Shown here piece after piece: positions 12,037 to 25,663 of a stretch of 64,000 bases of DNA (positions within the stretch are counted from its first letter, which is position 1; each line of letters starts with the position of its first letter). This stretch comes from Rostrohypoxylon terebratum. Lineage: Eukaryota > Ascomycota > Sordariomycetes > Xylariales > Hypoxylaceae. The position numbers were made by a program, and so were the translations under genes. The notes below the pieces were generated by a model. The model was given only the letters and a program-made list of their open reading frames with translations. It did no database searches and was not told the origin of the DNA. The DNA lies in assembly GCA_022497145.1 (NCBI GenBank), contig MU385855.1, positions 372,001-436,000 on the forward strand, given 5' to 3'.

Positions 12037-14222
12037 ATGGAGGCCGACGATGTTCGACAGGAAGAGTTATCGACGATAGCTGCCATCTATCCCGAATTGC
12101 AGGTTGACGAGAATGACCCGAACACAGTCTCTCTTGAGCTTCCTGTGAGCTTATCCAACCCCGTAACCGTACTTTTTCCAGCTGCCGAAAATGCACCCCC
12201 GGTTGAGTCAGCACAGGAGCAAAACCCGCAAAACCTGGCTGAGGTGGCCTTGGAATCCCATACTCTATCATATCTCCCTTCTTTACAGGTTCGCATACAG
12301 CTACCAGACGGATATCCCCATGAAAAGCCACCCAAAGTTACCATCTCCACTACCCCTCTATGGCTATCACAAGAGCTCTTAACCAAACTCGAAGACGACA
12401 TTTCAACCCTCTGGGAAGAATTTGGCCGTGATCAAGTCGTCTTCACGTACATCGACAACTTGCAGCAATTGACTGAGAATGTTTTTGGCTTGATCGACGA
12501 GAAAGGATGTCTAGAAATTGCACCAGAACACCAGATCGCAATCTTGGATCACGACATTAAGTCTAAGCAGAGAGCTTTCGAAAAGGAGACTTTTGACTGT
12601 GGCATTTGTTTGGAACCCAAGAAAGGCATTGCCTGTCACAAGATGTTAGAATGTGGACATGTCTTTTGCGTTCAGTGTCTTCAAGATTTCTACAACAATG
12701 CTATCACTGAAGGTAACATAGCTTCTGTCCAATGCCTCGAGCCCAAGTGTGCCAAGCAACGCGAGGACGCCATCCAAGGCTCCATCAGGAAGAAAAAGGC
12801 AAAGACCTTTATCAGCCCTAGCGAACTCCTGCAGATTCCTCTGGAGCATGCCGTCGTTATGCGCTATGTCATGCTCAGACATAAGACGGACCTAGAGTCC
12901 GACAAGAACACCGTGTATTGTCCCCGCCAGTGGTGTCAAGGTGCTGCTCGGTCGAAGAAGCATAAAAAGCCCGAGGGACTCGAGTTCGTTGATTCGTTTG
13001 ACGAGGATAGTGACGCGGAAGAAGAGAGCACAGATCCCAAGCTAGGGAAGAGAATACTAGCTATCTGCGAAGACTGTGAATTTGCTTTCTGTACCCGATG
13101 TGAGCAGTCATGGCATGGCGAATTTAAGCTTTGCGTGTCCAAGGACAGGCAACAAGAGATGACGGAAGAAGAGAAGGCCTCTGCCGAGTATATCAGGCTT
13201 CACACGACCGAGTGTCCAACTTGCGGTGCCCCATGTCAGAAGATTAATGGTTGCAACCACATGCAGTGCTTCAAGTGTTGTACACATTTCTGTTACCTGT
13301 GTTCTGCGTGGCTAGACCCTGCAAACCCAGTAAGTAGATTTCAATCGCATCCCCCCTAATTCCCTTCTCAAATCACAAACCTTTCCTTTCCCTTCTGTTT
13401 TGGCGCCTTCAATGGCGTCTGGTGTTATGCTAGTTTCGATCTCTTCGACACCCCTATTTAGATGAAGGAAAATGTTACTAACTTAGAGTGATACAGTACC
13501 AACATTTCAACATTCAACCTAACGGGGAAACCAACGCTTGTTATATGAGATTGATGGAACTAGTAGGAGGTGATGGTGACGACGTAGGCCAGGCCTTCGA
13601 GGGCAATGGCGCGGGAAACCCAGACGCCCTAGCAGTCCAACCTGAACGAATGCTGGTTGTCCTCCCTCGCGCGGCACCCCCAGGACTTGTTAACAATCAG
13701 AACAACCAGAACAACCAGGGCGATGGACCTGGCGAAGCCAACGCAGGAAATGCACCACGTCAACAGCCGCAAGCAAGAGCTCATCAACCTCAACAGCCAA
13801 GGGACCAGCTTAACGGTAGGGTCGCCGTCGCCCGCGAGGGACCGCTCGTTCTCCGTATTGAAGGAGACAATGCACCGCCGCCTATGCCACAGGTGGTACG
13901 ACGCCTCCGTCCCGGCGTTCCAGATCCGCGTAGAGGAAATCAGGGCCTCGACAACAACAATAACGCCAACGCCAACGCAGGCCAACGAGGACGCCGAGGG
14001 GATAGGGGAGGAAGGTTCCGGCATAACAACCGGAATCGACCTCAGGGGCAGAACCATCAAGCAGACAATAACGGTCGCGATGGCCGGAATGGGATGGGTG
14101 ATGGCGATGTGCCCGGAGGAGACGGCCAGTTGGATGAAAGATATCAGGCATGGGTCCGACGATTCGTGCAGCTCGCACTGAACGATCAGGAAGATCAAAT
14201 CGAGGATATTGATGACGAGTAA
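12037..14222 (+). CDS. RWD-RING-IBR-RING E3 ubiquitin ligase (RNF14/Itt1-like)
   Basis: This is a RING-between-RING E3 ligase that takes ubiquitin from an E2 onto its own cysteine before passing it on. RNF14/Itt1 relatives act on stalled-ribosome and translation-termination factors. Two exons, 12037-13329 and 13497-14222 (672 aa), flank a 167-bp intron with a GTAAGT donor and a TACTAAC branch. Domains in order: N-terminal RWD (about residues 10-145); RING1 starting CGICLEPKKGIACHK near residue 188; IBR with CEDCEFAFCTRCEQSWHG; and RING2 CPTCGAPCQKINGCNHMQC, where C406 in NGCNHM is the expected catalytic cysteine. After the PYQHFN motif comes an unusual tail of about 230 residues rich in N, G, R and Q, including RGRRGDRGGRFRHNNRNR, which resembles an RGG RNA-binding region. 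The extreme C terminus (YQAWVRRFVQLALNDQEDQ) is conserved-looking. Confidence 0.92.
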
Positions 14223-16706
14223 ACAGGGGGTAGATCTTGATAGGCGCGAATCGGCCTGGGCAAGTAGGCATGCGAGGCACAAAGATTCCCAAGACGGTAA
14301 CGACGACGCAGCAAGAGACCGCAAGAGACCATGCTCATAGCGAGTTTGGCTAACACAATAACACAAGTTTATTGAACTCCCGAAAGGAGCTGACCAGAAG
14401 CCGGTGTTGGCTGGTAGCGAATGGGGCGCGATGTTGCATCTCTAGCGGCTTCCGGCAGCTGTCACGGGGCAGAGTGTCTGGCGTACATGACGAATCGCCT
14501 TTCGTTCGTGCCACAGTCGCAACGGAGTGCTGAGATAGGCAGATCTCGCCGGCTCGCCAATGTTACGCCGGAGTGACATTGTTCTGGTTTCCCGTCGATT
14601 TGTTTTTTTCTAAACAGACCCCCTCCGAGGATGGGTTCAACGACGACGCCTCTTTTCCTTTTTTCCCTCTCTCCCTACCTCTCCCCCTTCTAACGGCACA
14701 GCACGAAGTAGGCTGAGTACCTTACATTACTCACTTACCTACATCACATCGTGTGTTTCGACAGGCAGAATCTGTGCCTACTCTCCACCTCGATCACGGG
14801 TACGGATGCTACCTGAGGGTAGGAGATCGCTAATAATAAACATCTGTCTGTTCCCAATGCGTGCGTTGTTATCCATATGTGTTTGATATTCCATTACTGT
14901 AAGCACTCAAAATAACCCGGTATGTAACAGCAGCATCGCAAGATTACGCTGCATTGAATAATTTTGTTTTTTTTTTCTTCACACACACTCTTTTGCTATG
15001 TTTCTTCACATACGTTATATCCATCTCTGTAATCTTCTTTCTTTTTTTTCCCGCGACAATCCGTGACAATGGACATGCAATGCTCATCTTGCTGTGACGA
15101 GAACTTTTTCATTTGACGCGATCGCCCAGCGCAGCGCAGCGCAGAGCGAGTGGTGGTAGTAGTGGTGGTGATGGTGGTGGTTGGTTTGTTCGACACGGCA
15201 TCGCAACTCGTCGCTTTATTTGCCTGGCGGTGATCCACCCGTGGCTCTAACGTACCTGCAGGTTGTCTCAGTTGACTCGACGCGAGGGGAGTTATAGATC
15301 ACGCCCAATATAGGATCCGATCCCATTTCCCATTGGATTCTAGGCAATGTGCTTTTGCCATTTTGAAATTTGATGATTTGATGCCTTTACTCTATGTAGG
15401 TATGTATGTATGTATGTGTATGTATGTACGTTCGAAGCACCGCGCTCCGCCAAACTCCAATAGCGTCTCCGTATCTCTTTTCTTAGCTATGCAGGTAACA
15501 ACCCTCTTTCTCTCTCTTACCCCTTGTCGAAGGCTCAAAATCCAACATGCTAGGATCCTCTCCTCCCCCCCCTTGTCGGGAGATCTCTATGTTCTGCTCT
15601 GACTACTGCTGATGATGTTGTGTTGCTTTCCCGCTCGGCTCACTTTATTGCGTTCATGACTCGTGTTTGTACCCACGTACCCGCCCGCTGACGATCTGTA
15701 TGTATGTATGTATGGATGGATCTCAATTTTTAGACAAGCTTATCATACCATTACACTATCTGACTATCTGACTATCTATAGGTTCCTGGCACTATCTAAA
15801 CCTTTACGGACGATGTTCCTCTGGAACCCCAGACGAGGATTCGCGCGCGTTGTGGGGTTTTAAGGGGAGGGAAGGGTAAGATAGGCTCATCCTTGGATGT
15901 ATGTACATATGTAGTATGTACCTATGTAGGTAGGGGAGTAGCAGCAGTGAGAAAGAAAAGGGAAAGGGAAAAAAAGAGAGAAGAAGAAAGGCGTGAGATT
16001 GGCAACGGATCCCAGGTTTCTCATTGGTGATAATTGGTCGATTTATTACAGCGGGCGGGCGAATTCTGATTCGTCTTCGCTCCCCCTTGAATTATTATTA
16101 TTTTCTTAATTTTTCTTCTTTTTGCGCTCTCGCGCCATAATCTTATGCGGTAAGGAACCGTGGGGCAAGATTATTAGATAGACCGGACAAGGCTGGTGGT
16201 GGTGGTCTCCATTCTCTATTTGTGGCCTGCTGCTACTGTGCTGTCGACTGTTATCGTTGGAGGGGTTGGACGCCTGCCTCGTGGTCCGCGGGTCGTTAAT
16301 GCGTCGCGTTGATGAATTGACATGACAGATTGCTGCTATTGCCGTCGTAGCTATATCATATATATATACATACTACTGCGTATGTAGGTATATACATAGT
16401 ATGCAAGTTGAGTTTGATGAGTCTTTGAGACATCAATCTCTGACTGTCATCAATGCGCAACGCGGTTCGCATGGAAATTGCACTTTGATGAACTTGGGTG
16501 ATATCCTAGGCTGCCACATGCTAAGCCTGCATGATCGTATGGGTGCGGATATTACTACTAGATGATATCCATGATGGGTACTGCGGATTATGGTATGTCG
16601 TGAGCGGCGAGCGGCGAATTATCATCGCGTAGCTTCACCACTCACGATACACGATACACGCGCTAGGAAATAGGATATAGGACATAAGCCCACGGGATAG
16701 GCTACA

Positions 16707-16738
16707 GCTGGTTAACTGGTTAGCTGGTTAGCTGGTTA
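16707..16738. repeat. GCTGGTTA octamer, 4 copies
   Basis: There are four consecutive octamers, GCTGGTTA, ACTGGTTA, GCTGGTTA and GCTGGTTA. They lie in noncoding DNA, immediately before a GTACCTAGC word. Confidence 0.85.
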
Positions 16739-17662
16739 GTACCTAGCTTGTATGTACCTTGGCTAGCCCAGGAAAAATATAACCTTAATAATAAAGATAA
16801 AGAAGTACTACCTAATAGCTAGGTAGTAGCTAGTAGGAAAACGGAAATTTGACGACCGCGTGGAATCGTCGATTAATTAGTAGGGTCTAAGCTACACGTG
16901 GGAAGATATACAACGTCGTAGTACTATGTGGTATAGGTATAGTAGTATGCAAGAGTGTGCGTATTATACATAATACATGACACATAATACATACTACTAG
17001 GTAAGTAATACATACTAATACATATACTATAGTAGATGAATTGGATACCTACTTTTAGTGTATGTCGTTCGGCGACAGATAAAAACAGATAAACGCTCGA
17101 ATAGGAATTCGATTGGGGGCCATCTGTCTACTTTCTGCAGAACAGTTGCCAAGAAGGTTACATCGATTCCAACTAGGGAAAGAGATTCGAGCTAAGGCAT
17201 GGTTGAAAATGGGTATGAGGGTTTGGATATGAGGGCCAATATGAGAGAGGGAGAGCTGGCGGCAATAAAAAAAAAGTTGGAGTTGGATGGATTAGGTAGG
17301 TATGTACCTACTAGGTAGCCTAATATCCATGGATGTATGTATGTAATGAGGTACCCGTGGACCTCAGTAGGTCCACGGCATGGATGCAGGTAAGGATGTA
17401 AGTCGTAATGAGAATTGACAACAAGGGGTAAGGGAAAGACCAGCCGCAATTTGGAAACCTTGGAACTTTCTTCTTTTGGGGGTTTTTTTTTAAGTTTTTT
17501 TTAGGGGTGCCAGATAGTCCAGATTTGATTGAAGAGATTTGTACGTAAGTAGATGAATGTACACACATCTATGATATCTACATGATACCTAGTACTAACT
17601 AAAGTCTAATAAGTCTAGCGTTAATCTTATACTAATCTACCAGACATACTACAAGGATACTA

Positions 17663-17683
17663 GTCTCGAGTCTCGAGTCTCGA
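17663..17683. repeat. GTCTCGA heptamer, 3 copies
   Basis: Three perfect copies create overlapping CTCGAG palindromes. The array is noncoding. Confidence 0.85.
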
Positions 17684-18181
17684 CACTAACAGTACGTATG
17701 TACCTATGTATTTGTTGGAATAAAGCCCTAAAGAAGTTGGAGGGTCTGAAGCTGGCGGCGAGGATTGGACGGGTTAAACTCGGAGGGGTCCTCTCCAGGC
17801 TAAAGTAGGTAATGCATAGCGGGCGTATCTATAGCCTCGTCAAATCTCGGCAGCCTGGTCTATTATTATGGTTAGTACGAAGTATTATTATCGTCTTTTT
17901 CTTTGTCATTTGATATTAATACAATGTGTTACTATATTGGAGACCGCAAAATAGCTAAGTATGGAAAATAGTTCGTGATGCGTTTCGCTTATTCTATTTT
18001 TTTGGACGCATGCTTATGCTTTTTTTTTTTTTTTCATTTCTATGCGGTTTCATATATGAAAATATCCTATCCATATCCCTATGCTCATGCTGTCAATGGC
18101 AGTGGCAGTGGCATTGGCGTGGGATATTTAATGACAGTACTACATACATCCATTGATCTTGGTGGATATTAGGGGTGTTTG

Positions 18182-18213
18182 GTACATGCGTACATGCGTA
18201 CATGTGTACATGG
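18182..18213. repeat. GTACATGN octamer, 4 copies
   Basis: The tandem units are GTACATGC, GTACATGC, GTACATGT and GTACATGG. The GTAC and CATG cores are themselves palindromic, so the array is rich in self-complementary words. Confidence 0.8.
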
Positions 18214-18313
18214 GAGTACATGTAAGTTCACGGTATGGTATTAATCGATCAATGAAATACGGTAGAGATTGGAGATGAGAAATGGAACTCCAGCCTGTCC
18301 AGCATGTCTCTTG

Positions 18314-18353
18314 CCCTGCCCTACCCTGCCCTGCCCTGCCCTGTCCTGTCCTG
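18314..18353. repeat. CCCTG pentamer, 8 copies
   Basis: Eight consecutive pentamers (five exact CCCTG, one CCCTA, two TCCTG) give a 40-bp C-rich/G-rich strand-asymmetric array. Confidence 0.85.
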
Positions 18354-19480
18354 GTGAACTGAAGGTCGGATCCTGCGGGCTGCTGCTTTTGCGGGGTAAT
18401 GGGTAATGGGTATGCGATTATACTAGTCGGGAGTTGTCAGTTTTAAACTCCTAACGGGGCGGCGGACAACGTTTGTATTCATAACTTATTTCCTCTTTTG
18501 GCAAGTATTGGAGTGGAGATTAGCGTTTAAGTGGAAATCTGCAAATCTGTTGTAAAATATTACTATCTGTTATGTTGTACTTGTATCGCTGTATCTCAAT
18601 ATCTCGGTATCGCAACATGTATCTCCACACCTAAATCTTCCTACCTTATCTAGTAAGGTACCTACATATTCCATACATCAATTTGGATACAGGTAAGTGT
18701 AATATGTACCGTATTTGGGTATACAATTTCAGTATCACCGCACGCTATAAAAACAAGAAGGCTTACAGGCTTGCAGGCTTGCAGGTTTGCAGGACACACT
18801 ACCCAGAAATAGAACTCGCCAAAGGGTTCCAAGAAGTCTGGACATCCAGACAACAGCTCAGCTCGGGGTTCTACAAACATCATATTGGTTATTGGTCCAC
18901 CTCTGCCACCGAATAGATTAATACTTAGATTACGCTGAATATATATATGATTTAATAAGCATAATAAGCACTCCTGCCAGGTTGCTTGCGCAAGCTTAAT
19001 TAGATAAAGATCCAAAACGACGGGAACCTGGGGGCCACGGGAGGAATTACAACGTCAAACCAAGCAGCCCCAAAGCAGCCCCAAGGCAGCCCTCGGAGGT
19101 TACTAACACGCCCGTCTCTCTCTGTAGGGCTGCGTCAGTTATACTACGGCGGGAAGATCCAAGTTGTCAATCCAACCCAAGAACCCAAGCTTCCCTCTAC
19201 TGGGAACCATGGGAACCAACCTTTGTCAACCTCAGGTCATCAGTCCAATCAGTCCAATCAGTCCTGACGAACAGCCAACGCCTCCAAGGCTGTTTCGCGC
19301 CGTATGATTGGCAGGGCTTCCCCTGCTGCTGAGAGTCTCGAATATAGTACGCGGCAAGGCGGCATAGGAATGAAGGAGGAGGATAGAATTTTTTTCCGCT
19401 TGATGAATGATAAGTGTTGAGTGTTAGGAGGTATGGGTGTAAAGGATGTAAAGGGTGTAATGATGGTGTATTGGTGTATT

Positions 19481-19512
19481 GTAGTGGTGTAGTGGTGTAG
19501 TGGTGTAGTGGT
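19481..19512. repeat. GTAGTGGT octamer, 4 copies
   Basis: Four exact copies sit inside a longer G/T-rich tract (19430-19530) with degenerate GGTGTA units. Long frames on the opposite strand here are translations of this repeat. Confidence 0.85.
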
Positions 19513-21643
19513 GTGTGTTTTGGGTGTGTGCTAGGTATGAGTTGTAGATACCTCTTATACAGAGATCCATGGATACTAAGGCATAATAATCTGACATGCC
19601 ATGCCAAACTGTTAGTTGGTAGGTAGTTGGTAGGCAGTTGGTGTAGTTGGTGTAGTTGGTAGTATATATGTGGCCTTTTAGGCCTTTTAGAGTTGGGGTT
19701 CGTGTTCGGGATGCGAGCGCGGGAGTAACCTTCATTTGAGTTGCGCTCTCTAAAAGACGTGATGGAGGGTGAGATGAACCAATCAGAATCGAGTCGAATG
19801 TTGATGCCTTCTTAACTGGGACCTCGCACCGAGATGTTCGACAAGGCTGTACTGGTGGTGCAGCATGATATGCGAGACATGCAAGACATAGAAAAAATCC
19901 TTTCAGATTTTTTGTAAATGTCTGTTTTTTGATTTGTTTCTCCATGATGTACGATGCGTCTTAACCGAGTAAACGAAGTCGTCATATGCATGGTCGTTTC
20001 TACTATTATTATGATTTGATCTATTCTGAGGGTTTCCACTCTTTCTATTCTTTCTATGTATGCTGTATGCTGTATGCTCGTTACCAACTTACCAATCTAA
20101 TACATTAGGTACCAAACCAACATACGTACATACTACATAGTAATAGGTATCCGGCGTTTATTACGCTGTATGTCTTATACACATTTAGGTAAGCACATGC
20201 ATATACGTCAAGGCTGATTATTACTAGTGTCATGTACGAAGGATGATTAAGGATTTGGTTCGAGTCCCCTTCCTTTGGTCCCTATTATTTGTACTATGTA
20301 TGCTGTATATTGTTATTATTAGTGATAAACCAGACTCGGATCAGACTAGCGAATGTATTGATATGTACGTTTTTGTTAGTCTAACTGCTAATCGTGCCGA
20401 TTTGACGTATTTGCTACTGTTAGTCGTATACATATTAGTATATTAATAAATACATCAAAACGTACCTGACGTATGCAATATGTCAATTGGTACATATGAT
20501 TGCCGATATTGACATATTTGACATATTGACCACCATCGATACTGCCATACTTGAACTTGACCCTACTGACAAACGTGCATGAGCGCATATCAGCCCCGCA
20601 TCAATACATATGGTATACCTATATACGTAGTAGTACCTAAGTATCTATGGATAATCAATGATGATATCTGTGTGACAGTCTATGACTACCTACCTAGTGT
20701 GTACATAGTATGTAAGTACATTGATGTACTTATTTTCCCCACTTGTCTCCTACGGGCTATCACAATGAAATCTAATGGCCTGATCCCCCAAGCGCGCTAA
20801 GCTTTTTTTTTCCCCTTTTACAACTTTTACAACTTTCTTATTGATTACTCCGTACCGTATTCTATTCATATCCTATCCCATCCCGTCCATTCCTGTCTAC
20901 GTCGTCTATGTCCATCCTATCCCAACGTATCCCAAGTCCCCAACCTATCCCATCCTGGTGCCTATCATATCCATCCTGTATTCTGTATCATGTATTATCA
21001 TGTATCATGTATCGCGTATCCTGCCTATCGTATTCCAGGTCACCAGTCACATACATATCGTACATATTCTCCTCACGAGGCAGATTCGAGTTTGACTCGA
21101 CTGAGACATCGCCGGACGACTACAACCTTTGCAACAAGATAGGCGTAAGGAGTATGGAGTATGGCGTATCACGTATCATGTATCATGTGTCCGGCCACTT
21201 ATAATCATTATCTCATGATTACCTAGTAGCTAGTATACGAAATCTCATGCGAAATCTCATACGAAATCTCTCGAGTCTTCAGCCATCCATTCAAAAAAAC
21301 ATCATCCTTGCTACTACATACTTAGACTTAGTACTAGGTATAGTATAGTACTCCCTATTGCCGCCTCCTTCCCGGGGTTGTCGCCGGCTTTTCATCGTTT
21401 AAAGATACCTGACCTGAGCTAAACTCCAAACCAAACCAACCACCCCCTTGTCTTGTGTAAGTTGAAGTCGTTCAAGCCGTTGACGAAACCCTGAAGCCGT
21501 TGAACGGATGCGCATATCACATACATCAGCGGCTTACTGGATGATCTCCCCCGCCGGAGAGGCAGCGATCAGTTCGTTCGCGGGTACCTGCTTGCATGTG
21601 CAAATGGACCTGGTATACTGTAACTATACCTACATGAATTTAA

Positions 21644-21679
21644 CCCCTCCAGACCCTCCAGACCCTCCGGACCCTCCAG
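21644..21679. repeat. ACCCTCCAG nonamer, 4 copies
   Basis: Four near-identical nonamers with one A/G and one A/C difference form a pyrimidine-rich array in noncoding DNA. Confidence 0.8.
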
Positions 21680-22915
21680 GTGTCCAAACTTCGATTAGCT
21701 TGCGCAAGCCTCTCCCCCCAAAAGAACCATGAATTCCATGATTTCATGATTCCCTGATTCCAACATTTCTATTGAGATTTATTAAAAAAGGCTACTAAAT
21801 CTCGCCAAGGATGCCTCCTCAGGATTCGACCCTATCTCTACCCTGTTACCCCTGTTACCCGCGAACGGCAAGCTAGAGCCTTATCAAGACTAAGTCTCTA
21901 TCTCTACATAGTACTATAGTAATTGTTAGGACTAGGATTGCGAGTGGAGGATCGTCTCGGTAGAGCATACTAGTAACTATGCAGACTATGCAGTACTATG
22001 TATGTCTGCATTTCTTGGTATTTAATAAAAAATCCTGCACCCCAAACCTCGCAGGCAGGCCGAAGGGAAAAGGCAGCGCATTAGTCCCCTCGAAATGGGC
22101 CATCTCAGGTGTCCTATCATACATAGGCGTACCTGAGATTTACCTGTTGCGTCATGCCAACGAGATGTGGCACAACCTTTTTCGCGCGGGAAGGAGATCG
22201 TCGACCGCCCTGAGGCGGCACAGAACGGTGTCGTACAGAAAATGGCGCGTCGGCTTGTCTTATGATTCGACAAAAGCCTACTTTTTTTCTCATCGAAGAC
22301 CCCTACCAACTTTCCCTAGCCAGGGCCAGGGCAAGCCAGGCCTGCTAGGTCTGTCAAGGCTCCACTAGAAAGAGCATATCGAATCCTTCGTTTCGAGGAT
22401 CAAAAAGGTCGTAATGCCTGGGCAGCTGCCAAGCTAGCAAGGCTGTGCGTATGGTATAATAGTACTATATGTAGCGGTAGGCATGTATGTATGTGAGTGA
22501 GTGTGTGCGCGTATGTGCTTATGTAGGTATGTATGTACATACAAGCAAGTGTCTGCTAGATCATGTTGCAACCGACATGGTTAGCGGGAGCCGGCGATCG
22601 TCGTTGGAAACGGAGCGTACAGGCCGGTCATACTGCCTCAAAGGAGGCTAGCTCTCTGCCTGACAGTAGTAGACGCGCACGCCAGCCCTCTCGTCTTACT
22701 ACATAGTATGTGTGCCTTGCCTCATTATTTGCTGCTCTAAGCTGTCTTAGGTGCGATTCCACGACAACCGGGAGAACGGCAGGTCTCTTCCAGACGCACG
22801 CTCACTCCGAGATCTCGGCAGCAAGGTGCGGAATACAGAGCAGCGTAATTGACCTACCTAGGTATCCATGAATGAATCTAGCATCATCTGGTTCATTCGA
22901 GTCAATTACATATCT

Positions 22916-22942
22916 CGAACCATACGAACCATACGAACCATA
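22916..22942. repeat. CGAACCATA nonamer, 3 copies
   Basis: Three perfect tandem copies lie in noncoding DNA, between two CCTAGGTA-type words (near 22857 and 23044). Confidence 0.85.
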
Positions 22943-24155
22943 CCTATATCATCGACAAAACCTCAACTAGGCCGGATCTGCGCGTTTCACAGATACAGCA
23001 CAATAACCCCCGACTACTAGACTACCTAAGATATGCAGATTACCTAGGTAGGTATACTGTACCGTAACACCCCAATCCTTGCGTCGCAAGTCGGTCTTTT
23101 TTTGAGGCTTTCTATTTTTCTTCATCTGCCGCGATCTCCCCACTTCTCATCTTAAGCAGATCCTTGATGATGCTAGACCTTTTGACGTCTGCGGTGTCCG
23201 CGGTCAAGGTCCCTTGATGGTTGATGGCTGAAGGTTGAATCCGAGGAAATCCTCTCATACCTAATAATTGATCCCTTCTCAGTCCTCACTGCTGCCCAAT
23301 ACCTAATCCGTGCGTTAAGACGGCGAGCGTTTCTCATCGGGACATGGGTGAACACGCTATGCCTCGAAACTGTTGAAACGCGGCGCGGCAACCATCTACG
23401 TGTGAACCCCCACCAATCCTTTGATCTTGGTTCGTAAGAGTACCATCCCGTAGAGCGACGATAATCTTTTGGGGGAGATACGTCGAGAGGCGCAGCTCTC
23501 TTCTATCATCTAGGTACATATCAACAATCATCATGATCATCATCAACATCACGCGCAGCGCGCAACACACCGAGTGACACCGAGGTTAGTCTGAGCTAGT
23601 CTGAGCTCAAACAGCTGTTACCAGTCAATGAGCTTGCTCATTTACACGCGGTTGTGGCTCTTTAGTATTAGTAGTAATAGTAGTAGTACATTATTAGCTG
23701 CATCTCGGATAGCAAAAGCCATTGCCACCGCGCAAGGATCTCGTACAGTACTTCGGCTCACTACTCTCTGTTCAGCGTATATTAAGCACCACATATAGCC
23801 ACTATAACCCGGCCCCTTATAAGATCATGGTTTTGAAGCTTGGGGTAATCTCGGGTCGAAGCAACCGTCGTCCTGGTCCTTGTGGGAAGAAAGAAGAAAA
23901 AAAAAGGCCCCCAACCAAAATGATTTATCACACTGCGTGCTCATACGTGGATAAGATTAAGAACATTTAAGCAACTCACTAAGCAGAAAAAGGCTCCGAG
24001 CTGTCAGTCGACAATCCACCTTTCCAACGTCAGTGCTGAATTAAACTACCTTAAACTACCTTAGCAGGAGGACCAAGCTAGAGATCAGATATCGCGCTAC
24101 TGTACCAAGGTTCTGACCAAGAGCTTAATAAGTTACTAATAACAAATCCCCTTAG

Positions 24156-24183
24156 CCACGAGCGGCCACGAGCGACCACGAGC
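24156..24183. repeat. CCACGAGCR repeat, 3 copies
   Basis: Three tandem copies of CCACGAGC with a variable spacer base (G/A) lie in noncoding DNA. Confidence 0.75.
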
Positions 24184-24525
24184 TCAGGGCGTCCTGGACG
24201 TCTTGACCGCTCTGTTTCCTAAGTGAGATTCGCACGCTTCTCGAACCAAACTTTGGTTCCTTCGACTACCTTCGACCCAGTCCAAAACCGGACATATTTG
24301 ATGGATAAACGTCCTTAGGTCCCTATAGTGTAGGTCCCTCAGGTCCCTTAGGTCCTCGTCCGGGTTTAGTCATCGACACTGACATCAAGGGGTTCCACAT
24401 GTCCTTCAACGGTTGTGGAGAACTAACTCGTGTTGAGGAGAAATGCATGTCCAAGTTGATGTGACTTGACCAAGGTTAGTATACATAGCGTGTGTAGGTG
24501 AACAGTCTCCCCTGAAACTTTCAAA

Positions 24526-24549
24526 GGGGGCAGAGGGGGCAGAGGGGGC
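24526..24549. repeat. GGGGGCAGA nonamer, 3 copies
   Basis: Three G5 runs are separated by CAGA. A further G-run would be needed for an intramolecular quadruplex; the array alone offers three. Confidence 0.8.
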
Positions 24550-24730
24550 TCGTGGTCACGGTGGTTACGTGTTTTTTTTTTCCTTTTCTCCTTCTCAGAG
24601 GGTACGTGTGTGGTGCGGAAACAGGAGAATCTCGACTGCCGTTGTCGTGTCGAAGGAGAAGACGAAAGCGGTCGTACCTGTATTAGCTAGAGAACCTCGA
24701 CGCAACCAAACCATGTGGTTTAGTCGTCGT

Positions 24731-24775
24731 CGTACATACATATCATACATATCGTACATATCGTACATATCATAC
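24731..24775. repeat. CRTACATAT nonamer array
   Basis: About five tandem copies of a 9-base unit alternate between CATACATAT and CGTACATAT, an AT-rich noncoding minisatellite. Confidence 0.75.
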
Positions 24776-25663
24776 TTACATTGCGTACCTACGTGTCCAA
24801 GCTTCCCCCCCTACGTTGCGGCGAAAATGCTACAATGCTACGATGCTACTGTATCTACGGCGCTTGTGGGAAAGAAGAAAGGGAAAATTGTCCGGTAACA
24901 TTTCCCCTGACTGATTGTTACTAACCTGGTCCCTGTCAGCTCTCGGCGCCTCTCCCAGGTCCAGCCCTAGTCCTCACATGTCTAATGAGTCTAATGAGGG
25001 TTAGCTTCGACGTTATTTTATCATATTACCACGGGATTTCTGGGATTATTTCGTACCCAAAAGGCGATAAAATGTCGACTCAGATTTATTATCTGGCGCG
25101 ATCTGCCGGCCTCATTTTCGCTAGCCCGGATCGTCCTTGGGTTTTTGTCTCTCCTGTGCTTGTTGCTTGCTTGTCTTGCTTGCTGTTGCTTTCCACTTAC
25201 ATAAAAGTCTCTACCATGTTGATACAGATATGATACAATACCTATTATCATATAGGTAACGAAATTTCAATTTCCTTTATCAGCAGATTAGGAAAACGAG
25301 AATATGTGGCGACGACAAGGAAGAGCTTGTTGTGGAGAAAGAGAGAGACAGAGAGCCTCGCGCGCGGATTCTGACCTCAATTTCGTATCGATCTTTTCAC
25401 TGGTCCTGCGCTCTGCAATAATACCTAATACATAACATACATAACGGTAAGTAGGCAAACCAACATTTATCTAGTAGGTAGATACATGCGATATAGGTAC
25501 ATTACGGGACGGGATGGAATGGGATGTACATAATAATGAATAACAAATATCATACCGATTCGGTACCCGTCATCGTCGCAGTAGGTAATAAGAAGCTTAA
25601 AGGAGGGCGAGGGGCGGCTGCTTAGCTTCGCAGGCTCGCAGGCTCGTCACATTGGCGACATTT

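Noticed and set aside
13629..14366. Long open frames on the opposite strand and in another plus frame over the RBR ligase tail
   Set aside because: They overlap the low-complexity coding tail in other phases. The real frame has RING2 and a good splice junction upstream, and the others have no motif.
19424..19945. 173-codon minus-strand frame
   Set aside because: It translates the GTAGTGGT and GTAGTTGGT repeats into Tyr/Thr/His runs, with no domain and no splice partners.
20243..20446. 67-codon frame with two hydrophobic stretches
   Set aside because: It could look like a small membrane protein, but in AT-rich DNA Leu/Val/Tyr runs arise easily, and nothing else supports it.
20365..20465. Possible ~100-bp inverted-repeat element (10-bp ends GTACGTTTT/AAAACGTAC)
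   Set aside because: The arms are only about 10 bp in AT-rich sequence and nested imperfect repeats compete with them; chance is likely.
21979..22368. 129-codon plus frame in the desert
   Set aside because: It has an antisense frame of similar size and no motif; it also spans a hairpin.
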